Assembly: GCF_001598355.1 (NCBI RefSeq)
Contig: NZ_BCYU01000015.1
Coordinates: 1 to 64,000, forward strand
Source: Sphingomonas asaccharolytica NBRC 15499
Lineage (GTDB): Bacteria; Pseudomonadota; Alphaproteobacteria; Sphingomonadales; Sphingomonadaceae
Length of the DNA stretch: 64,000 bases
Direction: 5' to 3'
Under the pieces are notes generated by a model. It searched no databases. It was not told where the DNA came from and saw only the letters and a program-made list of their open reading frames with translations. Positions within the stretch are counted from its first letter, which is position 1, and the number at the start of each line of letters is the position of its first letter. Shown one piece after another: positions 18,730 to 30,304 of this stretch. The position numbers and the translations under genes were made by a program.

Positions 18730-20148
18730 TCAGCGATAACAGACCTTCTTGACCATCTCGACGACCTTGGCGGCAGAGATCAGCGCGAGCTTTTCGAGGT
18801 TCGCGGCATAAGGCAGCGGCACGTCCTCGTTAGCGACGCGCAGCACCGGCGCGTCGAGGTCGTCGAACCCCTCCTCCATGACGAACGCCGCCACTTCGGA
18901 CGCGATCGAACAAGTCGGCCAGCCTTCCTCGACCACGACGATGCGGTTGGTCTTGGCCAGGCTCTTGAGCACCGTCTGGCGATCGAGCGGGCGGAGGGTG
19001 CGCAGGTCGACCACTTCAGCCTCGATGCCTTCCTTGGCGAGTTCGTCGGCAGCTTCCAGGCTGATGCCAACACCGATCGAATAGCTGACGATCGTGACGT
19101 CCTTGCCTTCGCGCATGATCCGCGCCTTGCCGATCGGCAGCACCCAATCCTCAACCTGCGGGACTTCGAACGAGCGGCCGTAGAGCAACTCATTTTCGAG
19201 GAAGACGACCGGGTCTTCGCTGCGGATCGCGGCCTTGAGCAAGCCCTTGGCATCGGCCGCATCGTACGGCGCGATCACGATCAGCCCCGGAACGCTGGCG
19301 TACCAGGGGCCGTAATTCTGCGAATGCTGCGCGCCGACGCGACTCGCCGCGCCATTGGGGCCGCGGAACACGATCGGGCAGCGCATCTGGCCGCCCGACA
19401 TGTAATTGGTCTTGGCGGCCGAATTGATGATGTGGTCGATCGCCTGCATCGCGAAGTTGAACGTCATGAACTCGACGATCGGACGCAGGCCGCCCATCGC
19501 AGCACCCGTGCCGACGCCGGCAAAGCCATATTCGGTAATCGGTGTGTCGATCACCCGTGTCTCGCCGAATTCGTCGAGCAGGCCCTGGGTGACCTTGTAG
19601 GCGCCCTGATATTGCGCAACTTCCTCGCCCATCACGAAGACGCGGTCGTCCTTGCGCATTTCCTCGGCCATCGCGTCGCGCAGCGCCTCGCGCAGCGTCA
19701 GCTTGACCATCTCGGTGCCGGCGGGGACCTCAGGGTCGGCGACCTCGGCGTCGTGCTTGGCCGCCTCGAACATCTGGCGCGCGCCAGTCTCAACCAGATG
19801 TGGCTCTGGCGTGCCGCTCTCGGCCGCTTCCTGCGCGACTTCCGGGTCCTCGACCTTTGCACCAGGCGCCGGAGCAGGTGCGGGCGCTGCCTTGGATACT
19901 TCTTCGCCCTCGGCGGCCAGCGTTGCGATGACGGTGCCGACCTTCACATTGTCAGTGCCCTCGGCGACCAGGATTTGCGCGATCGTGCCTTCGTCGACCG
20001 CCTCGAATTCCATCGTCGCCTTGTCGGTTTCGATCTCGGCCATGATGTCGCCGGACTTGACCGTGTCGCCTTCCTTGACGAGCCACTTGGCGAGCGTGCC
20101 TTCTTCCATCGTCGGCGACAGTGCCGGCATCTTGATCTCGATCGCCAT
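18730..20148 (-). CDS. pdhB: Pyruvate dehydrogenase E1 component, beta subunit with N-terminal lipoyl domain
   Basis: This is the beta half of the heterotetrameric E1 that decarboxylates pyruvate. Residues 1-80 are a biotinyl/lipoyl domain, with lipoyl lysine Lys43 in [11 protein letters not shown]. An Ala/Pro-rich linker (about 85-130) leads to the transketolase-like beta domain ([20 protein letters not shown]) and C-terminal domain. The extra lipoyl domain on E1-beta is characteristic of alphaproteobacteria. It starts one base past the pdhA stop (GATGGCG after TGA), so the two are co-translated. Confidence 0.97.
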   Translation of the reverse strand: MAIEIKMPALSPTMEEGTLAKWLVKEGDTVKSGDIMAEIETDKATMEFEAVDEGTIAQILVAEGTDNVKVGTVIATLAAEGEEVSKAAPAPAPAPGAKVEDPEVAQEAAESGTPEPHLVETGARQMFEAAKHDAEVADPEVPAGTEMVKLTLREALRDAMAEEMRKDDRVFVMGEEVAQYQGAYKVTQGLLDEFGETRVIDTPITEYGFAGVGTGAAMGGLRPIVEFMTFNFAMQAIDHIINSAAKTNYMSGGQMRCPIVFRGPNGAASRVGAQHSQNYGPWYASVPGLIVIAPYDAADAKGLLKAAIRSEDPVVFLENELLYGRSFEVPQVEDWVLPIGKARIMREGKDVTIVSYSIGVGISLEAADELAKEGIEAEVVDLRTLRPLDRQTVLKSLAKTNRIVVVEEGWPTCSIASEVAAFVMEEGFDDLDAPVLRVANEDVPLPYAANLEKLALISAAKVVEMVKKVCYR

Positions 20149-20149
20149 C

Positions 20150-21196
20150 TCAGTACGACTCCACCAGCACGTCGGTATAAAGCTCGCCCGGTTCGGGCTC
20201 CGGCGTCTGCTCGGCGAAGTCCGCCGCCTCGTTCACCTGCTTCCTGATCGCGGCTTCCGCTGCTTTCAGTTCGTCTTCCTTGACGCCCAGTTTCTCGAGC
20301 AAGGCCTTGGCGTGCTCGATCGGGTCGGACTTGTCGCGCACCGCCTGGACTTCCTCACGGCTGCGATACTTCGCCGGGTCGGACATCGAGTGGCCGCGAT
20401 AGCGATAGGTCTTCATCTCGAGGATGAGCGGCCCCTTGCCCGCGCGGACCCAGGCCAGCGCTTCCTCGGCCGCCCCGCGGCACGCCAGCACGTCCATCCC
20501 GTCGACTTGGATACCCGGGATGCGGAAGCTCTCACCGCGGCGATAAAGCTGGTCCTCGGCGCTGGCGCGGTTGACGCTGGTGCCCATGGCATATTGGTTG
20601 TTCTCGATCACATAGATGATCGGGAGTTTCCACAGCTCGGCCATGTTGAACGATTCGTAGACCTGGCCCTGATTGGCCGCACCATCGCCGAAATAGGCGA
20701 GACAGACCCCGCCATCGTTCGAATATTTGTGTTTGAAGGCGAGACCGGTGCCCAGCGACACCTGCGCGCCGACGATGCCATGCCCGCCGTAGAACTTCTT
20801 CTCGGTCGAGAACATGTGCATCGAGCCGCCCTTGCCCTTCGAGATGCCGGCGGCACGACCGGTCAACTCGGCCATGATCAGCTTGGGATCGATGCCGTAA
20901 GCGAGCATGTGACCGTGATCGCGATACCCGGTGATCACGCTGTCCTTCTCGCCGTCGAGTGCCGACTGCAACCCGACGGCGACCGCTTCCTGGCCGATAT
21001 AGAGGTGGCAGAAGCCGCCGATGAAGCCGAGGCCGTAGAGCTGGCCCGCTTTCTCCTCGAAGCGGCGGATCAGCAGCATCTGCTTGTACAGTTCGAGCAG
21101 TTCCTCCTTCGACGCCTGATAGGGGTGCGGCTCGTCGGGCCGCGGACGGTTGGTAACTGGGGGCTCGCTCTTGGCGCGCGCTGGGGCTTTTGCCAC
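20150..21196 (-). CDS. pdhA: Pyruvate dehydrogenase E1 component, alpha subunit
   Basis: The 348-residue alpha subunit carries the thiamine diphosphate motif ([15 protein letters not shown] through ENNQYAMGT) and the usual N-terminal '[19 protein letters not shown]' segment. The phosphorylation-loop region [16 protein letters not shown] is also conserved. It starts at GTG 21196; a GAGG lies about ten bases upstream, a weak site. No in-frame ATG lies near the expected N-terminus. First gene of pdhA-pdhB; E2 and E3 are not in the window. Confidence 0.97.
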   Translation of the reverse strand: MAKAPARAKSEPPVTNRPRPDEPHPYQASKEELLELYKQMLLIRRFEEKAGQLYGLGFIGGFCHLYIGQEAVAVGLQSALDGEKDSVITGYRDHGHMLAYGIDPKLIMAELTGRAAGISKGKGGSMHMFSTEKKFYGGHGIVGAQVSLGTGLAFKHKYSNDGGVCLAYFGDGAANQGQVYESFNMAELWKLPIIYVIENNQYAMGTSVNRASAEDQLYRRGESFRIPGIQVDGMDVLACRGAAEEALAWVRAGKGPLILEMKTYRYRGHSMSDPAKYRSREEVQAVRDKSDPIEHAKALLEKLGVKEDELKAAEAAIRKQVNEAADFAEQTPEPEPGELYTDVLVESY

Positions 21197-21231
21197 GATG
21201 GGGAAACCTCGTTTCCGTAGGGGAGAAAGGG

Positions 21232-21245
21232 CGGCCTATAGGCCG
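21232..21245. promoter_or_regulatory. 14-bp perfect palindrome upstream of pdhA
   Basis: CGGCCTATAGGCCG is a perfect palindrome 36 bases before the pdhA start, in the divergent region with the MFS gene. It could be an operator or chance in GC-rich DNA. No regulator gene is adjacent. Confidence 0.3.
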
Positions 21246-21362
21246 GGTGTGCTGACGTTTTCAATCGTGCGCTGCGCGATTGTCGATCCGTACGATAACT
21301 TCATAACCAACAAGCAACGCCACGGTTGCGGAATACGGCGCGCTCCGCCTAAGGCGAGCCAG

Positions 21363-22667
21363 ATGTTCCCCGCCGACCATCCCTTCCGCATCGCCAATTT
21401 TCGCGCCTATTGGTTGTCGCGTTTCGCCGGCACCGTCGCGCTTTCGGCCATGTCGATCATCATTGGCTGGCAGGTTTATAGCATCGCGCGAGACGTTCAT
21501 CACCTGAGCATCAAGGACGCAACTTTCCTGCTCGGCATGATCGGGGTGGCGCAGTTTGTGCCGCTGTTCCTGCTGACGCCGATCGTCGGCCTGGTCGCCG
21601 ATACGTTCGACCGCCGCTGGATCGTGCGGCTCACCACGGCGCTGCTGGTGATGACGACTGTGATGCTCGGCACGTTGACGTGGCTTCACGCGCTGAGCCT
21701 GCCGATGCTGTTCCTCGCCGCCGTGATGATCGGCTTGGCGCGTGCCTTCTCTGGTCCGGCTTATTCCGCCCTCGCCCCCAACCTGGTCCCGCGCGAGGTG
21801 CTCCCGACCGCGATCGCGGTAAGCTCGATCGCCTGGCAGGTCGGCGTGATAATCGGCCCGAGCTTGGGCGGCTTCCTCTACGCGATTCACCCTGATGCCG
21901 CCTACGGCACGTCGACCGCACTCTTTCTCATCGCGCTGGCGATGATTTTCCTGATCGGCAAGGTGCCCCAGCCGCAAGCGCAAGCCGATCATCGCCCGCT
22001 TCACCGCATCGTCGAGGGGTTCCGCTACGTCCGCAACAACCGCCTAGTGCTCGCATCGATCACGCTCGACCTCTTCGCGGTCATGCTTGCCGGCGCGACT
22101 GCCCTGCTACCAGTGTTCGCGCGCGACATTCTGCATGTTGGCAGTCAAGGATTGGGATTGCTCGCGGCTGGTATGGGAATCGGCGCGACCTCGACCGCAT
22201 TGTTCTTCTCCTTCCGTCCGATGAAGACCAATGTCGGGCTCAAGATGCTGATCGCGGTCGTGGTATTCGGGCTCGGTATCCTGACCTTCGGCACCGCGCA
22301 TCTGACCCTGCCGAGCCACGCTTTCTATCTTGCACTCGCTGGTCTGATCGTCGCGGGCTGCGCCGATATGGTATCGGTCTATGTCCGCTCGTCGTTGATC
22401 CAGCTCCACACGCCCGACGCGATGCGGGGACGCGTCTCCGCGGTATCGCAGCTGACCATCTCGGCATCCAACGAACTTGGCGACGCGGAGAGCGGCCTGC
22501 TTGGCTCGCTTTTGGGGCCGGTCGGCGCAGTGGCGTTCGGCGGCGTCGGCGCGATCGTCATTACCATCCTCTGGGCGCGCGTCTTTCCCGAACTCAGGCT
22601 TGCAAAGTCGTTCGACCCGCCCGAAATCCTCGAAAGTGCCCCCGAACACGGAGTGATACAGCCATGA
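21363..22667 (+). CDS. MFS transporter
   Basis: A 434-residue integral membrane protein with about ten to twelve hydrophobic helices. It resembles the DHA3/EntS-like branch: N-terminal [21 protein letters not shown], then the loop '[12 protein letters not shown]' (MFS motif A-like) and '[21 protein letters not shown]', typical of that group. Substrate unknown; this branch often exports siderophores or drugs. ATG 21363 is preceded by AAGGCGAG. Its stop overlaps the cysK start (ATGA), suggesting co-transcription. Confidence 0.9.
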   Translation: MFPADHPFRIANFRAYWLSRFAGTVALSAMSIIIGWQVYSIARDVHHLSIKDATFLLGMIGVAQFVPLFLLTPIVGLVADTFDRRWIVRLTTALLVMTTVMLGTLTWLHALSLPMLFLAAVMIGLARAFSGPAYSALAPNLVPREVLPTAIAVSSIAWQVGVIIGPSLGGFLYAIHPDAAYGTSTALFLIALAMIFLIGKVPQPQAQADHRPLHRIVEGFRYVRNNRLVLASITLDLFAVMLAGATALLPVFARDILHVGSQGLGLLAAGMGIGATSTALFFSFRPMKTNVGLKMLIAVVVFGLGILTFGTAHLTLPSHAFYLALAGLIVAGCADMVSVYVRSSLIQLHTPDAMRGRVSAVSQLTISASNELGDAESGLLGSLLGPVGAVAFGGVGAIVITILWARVFPELRLAKSFDPPEILESAPEHGVIQP

Positions 22668-23584
22668 AGGCCAACACCATCCTGGAAACGATCGGCAACA
22701 CCCCGCACATCCGCGTCCAGCGACTGTTCCCGGATAGCGAAGTGTGGATCAAATCCGAGCGCTCCAACCCCGGCGGGTCAATCAAGGACCGCATCGCCCT
22801 GAGCATGGTCGAGGCGGCCGAACGCGACGGCAAGCTCAAGCCCGGTGGCACGATCATCGAGCCGACCAGCGGCAATACCGGTGTCGGCCTGGCAATGGTC
22901 GCCGCGGTCAAGGGCTACAAGATCGTCCTGGTGATGCCCGAATCGATGTCGATCGAGCGCCGCCGCCTGATGCTCGCTTATGGCGCGACCTTCGACCTCA
23001 CGCCGCGCGAAAAGGGCATGAAGGGTGCGATCGAGCGCGCGCTCGAACTGATCGAGCAGACGCCCAATTCATGGATGCCGCAACAATTCGAAAACCCTGC
23101 GAACATCGACGTGCACGTCCATACAACAGCCCAGGAAATCCTCAACGATTTCGCCGATTCGCCGATCGATGTGCTGATCACCGGGGTCGGTACCGGCGGA
23201 CACATTACCGGCGTCGCCGAGACGCTGAAAAAGAGCTGGCCGAACCTCAAAGTCTATGCGGTCGAACCCGACGCCTCGCCGGTCATTTCGGGCGGTCAGC
23301 CGGGACCGCACCCGATCCAGGGGATCGGCGCGGGCTTCATCCCTGCCAATCTCCATACCCAGGCACTCGACGGTGTGATCAAAGTGGATGCTGGTGTCGC
23401 CAAGGACATGGCGCGCCGCGCGGCGCGGGAGGAAGGCATGCTGGTCGGGATCAGTTCGGGCGCGACGCTCGCCGCGATCCTGCAGAAACTGCCCGACCTT
23501 CCCGCCGGCACGCGCGTGCTCGGGTTCAATTACGACACCGGCGAACGCTATCTGTCGGTGCCGGATTTCCTGCCCGAAAGCTGA
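22664..23584 (+). CDS. cysK: Cysteine synthase A (O-acetylserine sulfhydrylase)
   Basis: A PLP enzyme that makes cysteine from O-acetylserine and sulfide. It is 306 residues long. PLP lysine Lys41 sits in [12 protein letters not shown]; the phosphate-binding loop is [11 protein letters not shown], and the substrate loop [12 protein letters not shown] is conserved. The isoform (CysK versus CysM) is inferred from overall similarity, not from a decisive residue. Start codon overlaps the MFS stop by four bases (ATGA). Confidence 0.93.
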   Translation: MKANTILETIGNTPHIRVQRLFPDSEVWIKSERSNPGGSIKDRIALSMVEAAERDGKLKPGGTIIEPTSGNTGVGLAMVAAVKGYKIVLVMPESMSIERRRLMLAYGATFDLTPREKGMKGAIERALELIEQTPNSWMPQQFENPANIDVHVHTTAQEILNDFADSPIDVLITGVGTGGHITGVAETLKKSWPNLKVYAVEPDASPVISGGQPGPHPIQGIGAGFIPANLHTQALDGVIKVDAGVAKDMARRAAREEGMLVGISSGATLAAILQKLPDLPAGTRVLGFNYDTGERYLSVPDFLPES

Positions 23585-23695
23585 GCGGTTTGGAGCAAGA
23601 AAGACCCGTTTCGGGGGAACAAATCCGGCCTTCGGGGTTTTGGCAGCGAACGCTTTGCGCTAAAGGCCTGCGCCCGCGCGGTTTCGCGCAGGTGC

Positions 23696-25126
23696 GTGCG
23701 CGCCTCCTCCACAGGTAGAAATTTGATCGATTCGCCGACCCGTTCCCCCTCGCTCGCGCTGCGCCTGACCCTGGGCGTGGTGGCGATCCTGCTGGTCGCG
23801 GTTCCGGTCGCGATCGTCACGATGATGCCACACGTGCGCCCGGTTCCGAAAGGCGTGACTGTCTTGCCGCAGCGCGTCGTCCCCCCGACCGAATTGCCGC
23901 CGGTCGAGCCCGTCCAGTTCCAGTCGGTCGATCCCAATGACGCCAAGGCGTTCAACGCCAACGTCCCCTTCTCGGCATTGCCCAATCCCGCCGCCCGCCC
24001 GTTCATCTTTTCCGGTTCGACCGATGCACGGCTGCGCGCGGTCGATTGTCTGGCCGTCGCCCAACTCTACGAAGCGGGCGACGATACCGAGGGCGAACGC
24101 GCGGTGGCGCAGGTTGTACTCAACCGCGTCCGCCATCCGGCCTTCCCCAAATCGGTGTGCGGCGTGGTGTTCCAGGGATCTGACCGCAGCACCGGGTGTC
24201 AGTTCAGTTTTTCATGCGACGGCGCGCTGACCCGCTGGCGCCCCAGCCCTGCAGCCTGGAAGCGCGCGCGCGACGTGGCTATCGCGGCATTGAACGGCTC
24301 GGTTTACGCCAAGGTCGGCTACGCAACGCATTACCACACCGATTGGGTCGTGCCCTATTGGAGCGCGAGCCTCGACAAGATCGCGGCGGTCAAGACGCAT
24401 CTGTTCTTCCGCTGGACTGGCTGGTGGGGAACGCCCGCTGCCTTCCTCAAGACGGTTTCGGGATCCGAGCCGAACATCGCCGCCTTGGGCGGCCTATCGA
24501 GCGCGCATGTCGGCGAGGTCGATGTCGCCAACGTCAATCCCGCCGAGATAGAAGGCGCCCCGACCGTCGGCGAAGCGACCGGCTCGCCCTTGTCGATCGA
24601 TCCCAACAGCTTCCTCGTCACGCTTGATGCCCGCGCCGGTGCGGATTCCTTTCCGGCGGTGGCGACCAAGGCGTGCGGCGCGCGCGATTATTGCAAGCTG
24701 ATGGCGTGGACCGACAAGGCGCACACCCCGGCCAATTTGCCGCTTGGTCAGGCGCAGATCGCGACGATGTCGTTCAGCTATCTGCGCGACAAGGCGCACG
24801 GCTATGAAAAGGCGTTGTGGAACTGCGCGCAATTCAAGCGCGCGTCCAAGGGCGAGTGCATGAAGCTGCAGGTGCTGGGCTTGCCGCAGACGACGGCGCC
24901 AGCGCCGGGCACGCGCCCTCTCACCCCGCCGCCAGTGACCGGCACGACGCCGGGCAAGCCGGGCGCGGCGCCGTCGACCATGACCTTCTCGGTGAAACCG
25001 ACTGCGGCGACCGTGCCTGATGGGTTGAACGGTGTCCGCCGCAAGCCGACCGATGCTGCTCCGGCGCCCAAAGCGGCCGCGACGCCGGCACCACGCCCGA
25101 CCGCCTCGCTTCCCGAGCGGCCCTAA
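23696..25126 (+). CDS. Membrane-anchored SleB-type cell wall hydrolase
   Basis: A protein of up to 476 residues with one N-terminal membrane helix (LRLTLGVVAILLVAVPVAIV). A Hydrolase_2/SleB domain follows (CLAVAQLYEAGDDTEGERAV, VVLNRVRHPAFPKSVCGVV, CQFSFSCDG); these enzymes cut peptidoglycan glycan strands. The long C-terminal half is Pro/Ala-rich and probably disordered after about residue 390. The start is uncertain: GTG 23696 and TTG 23723 both have AGG nearby. Faces the periplasm if the helix anchors N-in. Confidence 0.88.
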   Translation: MRASSTGRNLIDSPTRSPSLALRLTLGVVAILLVAVPVAIVTMMPHVRPVPKGVTVLPQRVVPPTELPPVEPVQFQSVDPNDAKAFNANVPFSALPNPAARPFIFSGSTDARLRAVDCLAVAQLYEAGDDTEGERAVAQVVLNRVRHPAFPKSVCGVVFQGSDRSTGCQFSFSCDGALTRWRPSPAAWKRARDVAIAALNGSVYAKVGYATHYHTDWVVPYWSASLDKIAAVKTHLFFRWTGWWGTPAAFLKTVSGSEPNIAALGGLSSAHVGEVDVANVNPAEIEGAPTVGEATGSPLSIDPNSFLVTLDARAGADSFPAVATKACGARDYCKLMAWTDKAHTPANLPLGQAQIATMSFSYLRDKAHGYEKALWNCAQFKRASKGECMKLQVLGLPQTTAPAPGTRPLTPPPVTGTTPGKPGAAPSTMTFSVKPTAATVPDGLNGVRRKPTDAAPAPKAAATPAPRPTASLPERP

Positions 25127-25363
25127 CCCTTACCCTCGCCAGTGCTGCCCGATCGCGGCCGCGCATTGAATCGCCTCGCTTATCGATGAACGCGCGGCGG
25201 CTGGCCCCTCGCCCGGAACATCGAGCACCTCCCAGCCATTTCACCCCGAGAATGATGTTGGACGCGATCCGCTACGTCATTCCTGTTGGGGCGTCATGAA
25301 CGACGCGGCGATGGAGCAGGCATCGCCGTGGGCGCAAGTTGCTTATGTCAGGGCCCATTGGGA

Positions 25364-26899
25364 ATGCATGATCTAACGTCGACCATAGAATCGTTTCGCG
25401 TGCGGCCGATAAAAGCCGATCGAAGCTATGCGGCTCTGTTCATTGCCTTCGCCATCGTTCTGGCCGAATTATCGTTATTCTATCGTCCGGCCGGGTTCGC
25501 CGGCGGTCCGAGCGACGATCAGCAATATCTCGACATTGCACTAAGCTGGTACGCGCACGGCCCGCAGATCGGCACTTCGCATTGGGCTCTGCGTCACCCG
25601 CTGATCCTATCGATCACCGGCATCTTCCAGTTATTCGGCCCGTCGATCGACTCGCTACTGCTTGTGCCACAATTGTTCTACGCGTTGTTCGTTGGCGTCA
25701 CGGTGTCGACGATATTGCGACTGGCTGGACCACGCGCAGCGGCGCTCTGGCTGGTGCTGGTGATCCTGTCGCCCGTGATCCACGCCATGGGCACCAGTTG
25801 CTATCCCGAAATGCTCGAACTCGCGTTCGGCGCGACATCGATCTGGGCGTTCCTCAATGCTCGGCGTTCGGCCGGCGGCTCCATGCTTGGTTGGGCGATG
25901 CTCTCAGGCCTGATGCTTGGCTGCGCAGTGCTGACGCGAGAGACGGCGGCGTTCGTGCTGTTGTTCTATATTTGGGCGTTCCTGCGTGACCCGGCAATGC
26001 CGCGCCGTGCCTATCTCTTGCTCGCCCTCGGCGTCGCTTTGCCGCTGCTGGTCGACAATGCCTGGTTATGGGCGATGACGGGCGATCCGCTCTATCGCCT
26101 GCACGTCGACAAGCATCACGTCCTCATCGCCAGCGATCATATGGTCGGCAAGACCTATAATGGCAGTCCGTTCTTCAACCCCGATCTGGCCAGCCGCTGG
26201 ATCCCGGCGGGGCCGACCCGCCTGCATTGGGCGATCAATCCGCTGGGCGACTTCCTGATCGATCCGGCGTTCGGCTTCGTCGTCCTGGGATGGGCCTTGA
26301 GCGCGCTGCCGTTCTTTCGCGATCGAGCGATTCCCCGGCCCCCGATATCGACCCTGTTGCTATTGCTGCTCGCCGTCGCCAGCTATGTGATCGTCACCTG
26401 GGTGTTCACGCTCAGGCCCCAGCCACGCTATTATCTGTTCGTAATAGCCGCCGCGACGATCGGCTTCGCGCTCTATCTCGACGCGGCGCTCGCGATCCCC
26501 AGGCTGCGACGGCGCGTATCGATCTTGCTCGGCCTGGTGCTGCTGGGCGGAGGCGTAACCATCGCGGTCGCGCCCGACCAAGGCTGGCAAGCTAAGCTTG
26601 TCGTGCCCTATATGGCTGCGCATCCCGGACAATATAGTGCAGAGGATCATATCGTCGGTAGAGCATCCTATCCGCTGGCGCGGCTGGGTATGGCCGGCAA
26701 ATTGACCACGGTCGAACCGATGGTGGGCGGATATCGTTTCCGCCAGATCAGCAGCGCGATGTTCGACGGCTCTGCGCCGTTCCCGCATGATCCCGGTTAT
26801 CGCGAGATCGCCTTTCTCGACCGTCCCTCGCCATGGCTGCTGTTGCTGATACGCCCGCATTTCCGCACCGCACTTCTGGTCGAGCAACGGGTCCGCTAG
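25364..26899 (+). CDS. Polytopic membrane protein, glycosyltransferase-like (PMT/ArnT type)
   Basis: A 511-residue protein with roughly ten hydrophobic helices. After the first helix comes the loop GGPSDDQQYLDIALSWYAHG, with the acidic pair expected in the first periplasmic loop of GT39/GT83-like lipid-linked sugar transferases, then 'WALRHPLILSITGIFQLFG' and a helical core. The C-terminal part is a soluble periplasmic stretch (VGGYRFRQISSAM). Donor and acceptor are unknown. Start ATG 25364 has only a weak GGGA upstream. The 237 bases before it hold nothing I can name. A broken glycosidase follows. Confidence 0.78.
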   Translation: MHDLTSTIESFRVRPIKADRSYAALFIAFAIVLAELSLFYRPAGFAGGPSDDQQYLDIALSWYAHGPQIGTSHWALRHPLILSITGIFQLFGPSIDSLLLVPQLFYALFVGVTVSTILRLAGPRAAALWLVLVILSPVIHAMGTSCYPEMLELAFGATSIWAFLNARRSAGGSMLGWAMLSGLMLGCAVLTRETAAFVLLFYIWAFLRDPAMPRRAYLLLALGVALPLLVDNAWLWAMTGDPLYRLHVDKHHVLIASDHMVGKTYNGSPFFNPDLASRWIPAGPTRLHWAINPLGDFLIDPAFGFVVLGWALSALPFFRDRAIPRPPISTLLLLLLAVASYVIVTWVFTLRPQPRYYLFVIAAATIGFALYLDAALAIPRLRRRVSILLGLVLLGGGVTIAVAPDQGWQAKLVVPYMAAHPGQYSAEDHIVGRASYPLARLGMAGKLTTVEPMVGGYRFRQISSAMFDGSAPFPHDPGYREIAFLDRPSPWLLLLIRPHFRTALLVEQRVR

Positions 26900-27033
26900 C
26901 GAACTACCTTCTCTCGCGTGGGGTCGAGGGTTGAACAGACGAAACGCACCCGCAACCGCAAGCGATCGCTGGACAAGTCGCGCTGACTATGCTGCCCATG
27001 GGCTCATCTCCCTGGCGGACATGGACACCTTAG

Positions 27034-28468
27034 TTGCAGGCGAAATTCGATCGGCGATCCTTTGTCGCGATGACCGGAATGTTAGCGCTCCCTGTGCGGG
27101 GATGGGCAGCGCAGCAATCGACAATCACCATCGGCGCGCCCGGGTTCGAGGGTGTAACGGTCCCGGAGGATTTCCTCGGCCTGAGCTACGAGACACCACA
27201 GCTCTACAACAGTGCATTTTTCGCGCCCGGTAACGGCGCGCTGATCGACGCATTCCGCGGGATCGCACCGCACGGCGTGCTACGTTTTGGCGGTTCGCTT
27301 AGCGCCTATAGCCGGTGGCGGCGACCCGGTGTCGATTTCGGTAGCGTGAAGGAGGAAGCTGCGATCGCCGCTCAAGGCAATTGGGAATGGAAGCTGCTCG
27401 ATCCGCCGCTCGCGCGTCCCTTCGCTGGCGCGATCACACCCAAAACGCTGTGGGCGCTGAGGGGATTTCTCGACGCGACCGGTTGGCAATGCATTTACGG
27501 TCTCAATTTTGGCTCCGGCACGATTGTGCGCGCCGTCGACGAAGCCGACCATGTCCATCGCATTCTCGGCCAGCGTCTGCTGTGCTTCCAGCTGGGCAAT
27601 GAGGCCGATTTCTGGGCCGGCAATCCCCTTCTGCGCAGCAAGGATTATTCCTTGGACATTTATTGGGACGAGTATCGGTCCTTTGTCCGGGCAATCCGCG
27701 CGCGGGTTCCGAACGCGCCCTTTGCCGGCCCGGACGTGGCGATCAATCTTGAGTGGCTGGCGCGGTTCGCGGAGCTTGCGCGTGGCGATGCGCTATTCTG
27801 CAGCGCCCATTATTACGGCATGGGACCGGCTTCGGACCCTCGGATGGATGCCCGAAAGCTTCTCACCAACGGCAATGATAAGCTGGCGCAGGAGATGGCA
27901 GCGGTAAAACAGATCGCGACGCGGACAGGGATGCGGTTCCGTATGACGGAAGGTAATTCCTGCTTCGGCGGCGGCAAGGCGGGCGTCAGCGACGCTTTCG
28001 CGTCGGCGCTCTGGGGATATGATTACGCTTTGCAGACCGCGAGCGCGGGCTATCTCGGCATCAATCTGCATGGTGGCGGCGAAGGCCTCTATACGCCGAT
28101 CGCATCGAGCCCGTCGGGCCAAGAGCTGCGCCCCGCTGCATTACGGCATGGCGTCGTTCGCGCCGTTCCTGGGCAAGCGCCTACGAGCTTGCCCGATCGC
28201 CGAAGCGCTGAATGCGACCGCCTATCTGGCCGAAAGCGGCGGAACGCGGCTGCTGGCGATCGTCAACAAGTCCGACACGCCTCTTGCGATCCGGCTCGCC
28301 GACATGCTGGGCCTCTCGACCATGCCGAGTTCCGGACGCCTGCTTTCGGCGCCTGCATTCGACGACAAGGCGCATACCCGGATCGAACCGATCGCGCAGA
28401 ACAGCGCGTCCCTGCCGACGGTTCCGCCTTATTCGGCGCTTACGCTGCGCTGGGACCGACCGGTCTGA
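27034..28468 (+). pseudogene. GH79-like glycoside hydrolase, frameshifted
   Basis: The frame opens at TTG 27034 with a Tat-like signal (DRRSFVAMTGMLALP). It shows a clan-A glycosidase with acid/base Glu in FQLGNEADFW and a nucleophile Glu in RMTEGNSC, matching GH79 (beta-glucuronidase/heparanase-like). After ASSPSG at about 28118 the homology moves one base: the other frame reads CAPLHYGMASFAPFLGKRL and runs to the usual C-terminal beta domain and TGA 28466-28468. Dropping one G of the GGG at 28116-28118 gives a normal-length protein of about 477 residues. Either a recent pseudogene or a sequence error. Confidence 0.78.
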
Positions 28469-28487
28469 TTAGCCCCACGGCGGCCGC

Positions 28488-30302
28488 TCAAGCCGCAGCG
28501 AACATCTCCGGCGGCAAGGCCATCAGCGCCTCGGCCCCGCTTTCGATCTTGCGCCGCAACGCGCCGGCGTCGGGCATGATGCGCTCGGCATAATAACGCG
28601 CGGTCGTCAGCTTGGCGTCGAGGAACGCGGCCCCAAACTGATCTGGGCCTTCCCCCGCCGCCTTCAGCTTCACCGCTGCTGCCGCCATCCGCAACCACAT
28701 CAGGCCGACTGCGACGATGCCCATCAGATGCATGTAGCTGTGCGCACCCGCGCCGACATTGTTGGGGTTGGTCATGCCGTTCTGCAGGAACCACATCGTT
28801 GCGGCCTGGAGTTCGCCATTGGCCTTTTCCAGTCGCGCCGCGAAATCGGCGGTTGCCGGATCGCTCTTCGCTGCCGCGACTTCCTCGCCAACCACCCTGA
28901 ACAGCGTCTGCACCGCACGACCACCATTGGCGGCGAGCTTGCGGCCAACCAGGTCCATCGCCTGCACGCCGTTGGTGCCTTCGTAGATCATCGCGATGCG
29001 GGCATCGCGGACATATTGCTCCATCCCCCATTCGCGGATGTAGCCGTGCCCGCCATAGACCTGCTGCGCGTTGGTCGCGATGTCGTAACCCTTGTCGGTG
29101 CCATAGCCCTTGATCACCGGGGTCAACAGCCCGACCAGATCGGCGGCGAGCAGCCTTTCCTCCTCGCCCACCGCGGCATGTTCGAGATCGACCTGAAGCG
29201 CGCCCCATAGACAGAGCGCGCGCAAACCCTCGGTCAGCGCCTTGGCGTCCATCAGCATGCGACGGACGTCGGCGTGAACGAACAACGGATCGGCCTTTTC
29301 GCCGGGTTCGGCCGGGCCAGTCAGCGCCCGGCCCTGACGGCGATCATGCGCATATTGGACGGCGTTCTGATAGGCGGTCTCGGCGACGGCGAGGCCCTGT
29401 AGTCCAACACCCAGCCGTGCGGCGTTCATCATGATGAACATCGCGGCCAGGCCCTTCATCTCGTCGCCGACCAGCCAGCTCTTCGCGCCGTCATAATTCA
29501 TCACGCAGGTCGAATTGCCGTGAATACCCATTTTGTGTTCGATCGACCCACAGCTGACCGCATTACGCTCGCCGAGCGAGCCATCCTCGTTGACGAGAAT
29601 CTTCGGCACCACGAACAGCGAAATGCCCTTCGAACTGTCAGGCGCGCCCGGCGTCTTGGCCAGCACCAGGTGGATGATGTTGCTGGTCAGATCGTGCTCG
29701 CCACCGGAAATGAAGATCTTGGTCCCGGTGATCGCATAAGAGCCGTCGGCCTGCGGTTCCGCCTTGGTGCGGATCAGCCCCAGATCGGTACCGCATTGCG
29801 GCTCGGTGAGGTTCATCGTGGCGCCCCACTCGCCTGACACCATCTTCGGCAGATATTTCTGCTGCTGCTCGGGGCTTCCCTTGGTCAGGAGAGCAGCGAT
29901 CGCGCCATGAGTCAGACCGGGATACATGGCGAATGCCATATTCGACGAGATCATGAACTCCTGAAACGCGGTGGACACGACATGCGGCATTTCCTGCCCG
30001 CCGAACGCCGCCGGAGCGCTAAGCGTGCCCCAGCCCGATTCAACGAACTGCTGATAGGCTTCCTTGAACCCCTTGGGCGTCGTCACGCTGCCGTCGTCGT
30101 GGCGAGTACAGCCCTCGAGATCGCCCGACTGGTTGAGCGGGAACAGTACCTCGGCAACGAACCGCCCACCTTCTTCGAGCACCGCGTCGACCGTCTCGGG
30201 CGTCGCGTTCTCGAACCCCGGTAAATTGGCGTAGCGCTCAATCCCGAGCACATGATCGAGCACGAAGCGCGTATCGCGCACCGGGGGCGTGTATTGCGGC
30301 AT
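28488..30302 (-). CDS. Acyl-CoA dehydrogenase (long, DmdC-like form)
   Basis: A 604-residue flavoenzyme with the acyl-CoA dehydrogenase fold: [11 protein letters not shown] (FAD/substrate strand), [15 protein letters not shown], and the catalytic Glu in [19 protein letters not shown]. The extra N-terminal segment and C-terminal helical domain match the roughly 600-residue group that includes 3-methylmercaptopropionyl-CoA dehydrogenase. Real substrate is unknown; fatty or branched acyl-CoA is likely. It begins two bases after the MerR gene ends, so they form an operon, probably under that regulator. Confidence 0.93.
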   Translation of the reverse strand: MPQYTPPVRDTRFVLDHVLGIERYANLPGFENATPETVDAVLEEGGRFVAEVLFPLNQSGDLEGCTRHDDGSVTTPKGFKEAYQQFVESGWGTLSAPAAFGGQEMPHVVSTAFQEFMISSNMAFAMYPGLTHGAIAALLTKGSPEQQQKYLPKMVSGEWGATMNLTEPQCGTDLGLIRTKAEPQADGSYAITGTKIFISGGEHDLTSNIIHLVLAKTPGAPDSSKGISLFVVPKILVNEDGSLGERNAVSCGSIEHKMGIHGNSTCVMNYDGAKSWLVGDEMKGLAAMFIMMNAARLGVGLQGLAVAETAYQNAVQYAHDRRQGRALTGPAEPGEKADPLFVHADVRRMLMDAKALTEGLRALCLWGALQVDLEHAAVGEEERLLAADLVGLLTPVIKGYGTDKGYDIATNAQQVYGGHGYIREWGMEQYVRDARIAMIYEGTNGVQAMDLVGRKLAANGGRAVQTLFRVVGEEVAAAKSDPATADFAARLEKANGELQAATMWFLQNGMTNPNNVGAGAHSYMHLMGIVAVGLMWLRMAAAAVKLKAAGEGPDQFGAAFLDAKLTTARYYAERIMPDAGALRRKIESGAEALMALPPEMFAAA

Positions 30303-30304
30303 GG

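Noticed and set aside
18676..20247. 523-residue plus-strand frame opposite pdhB
   Set aside because: Antisense shadow; begins in a palindromic repeat and has no domain signal.
23585..23695. Terminator after cysK
   Set aside because: CCCG/CGGG and GGCCTTCGGGG-type pairings are short and irregular with only a four-base T run; not convincing.
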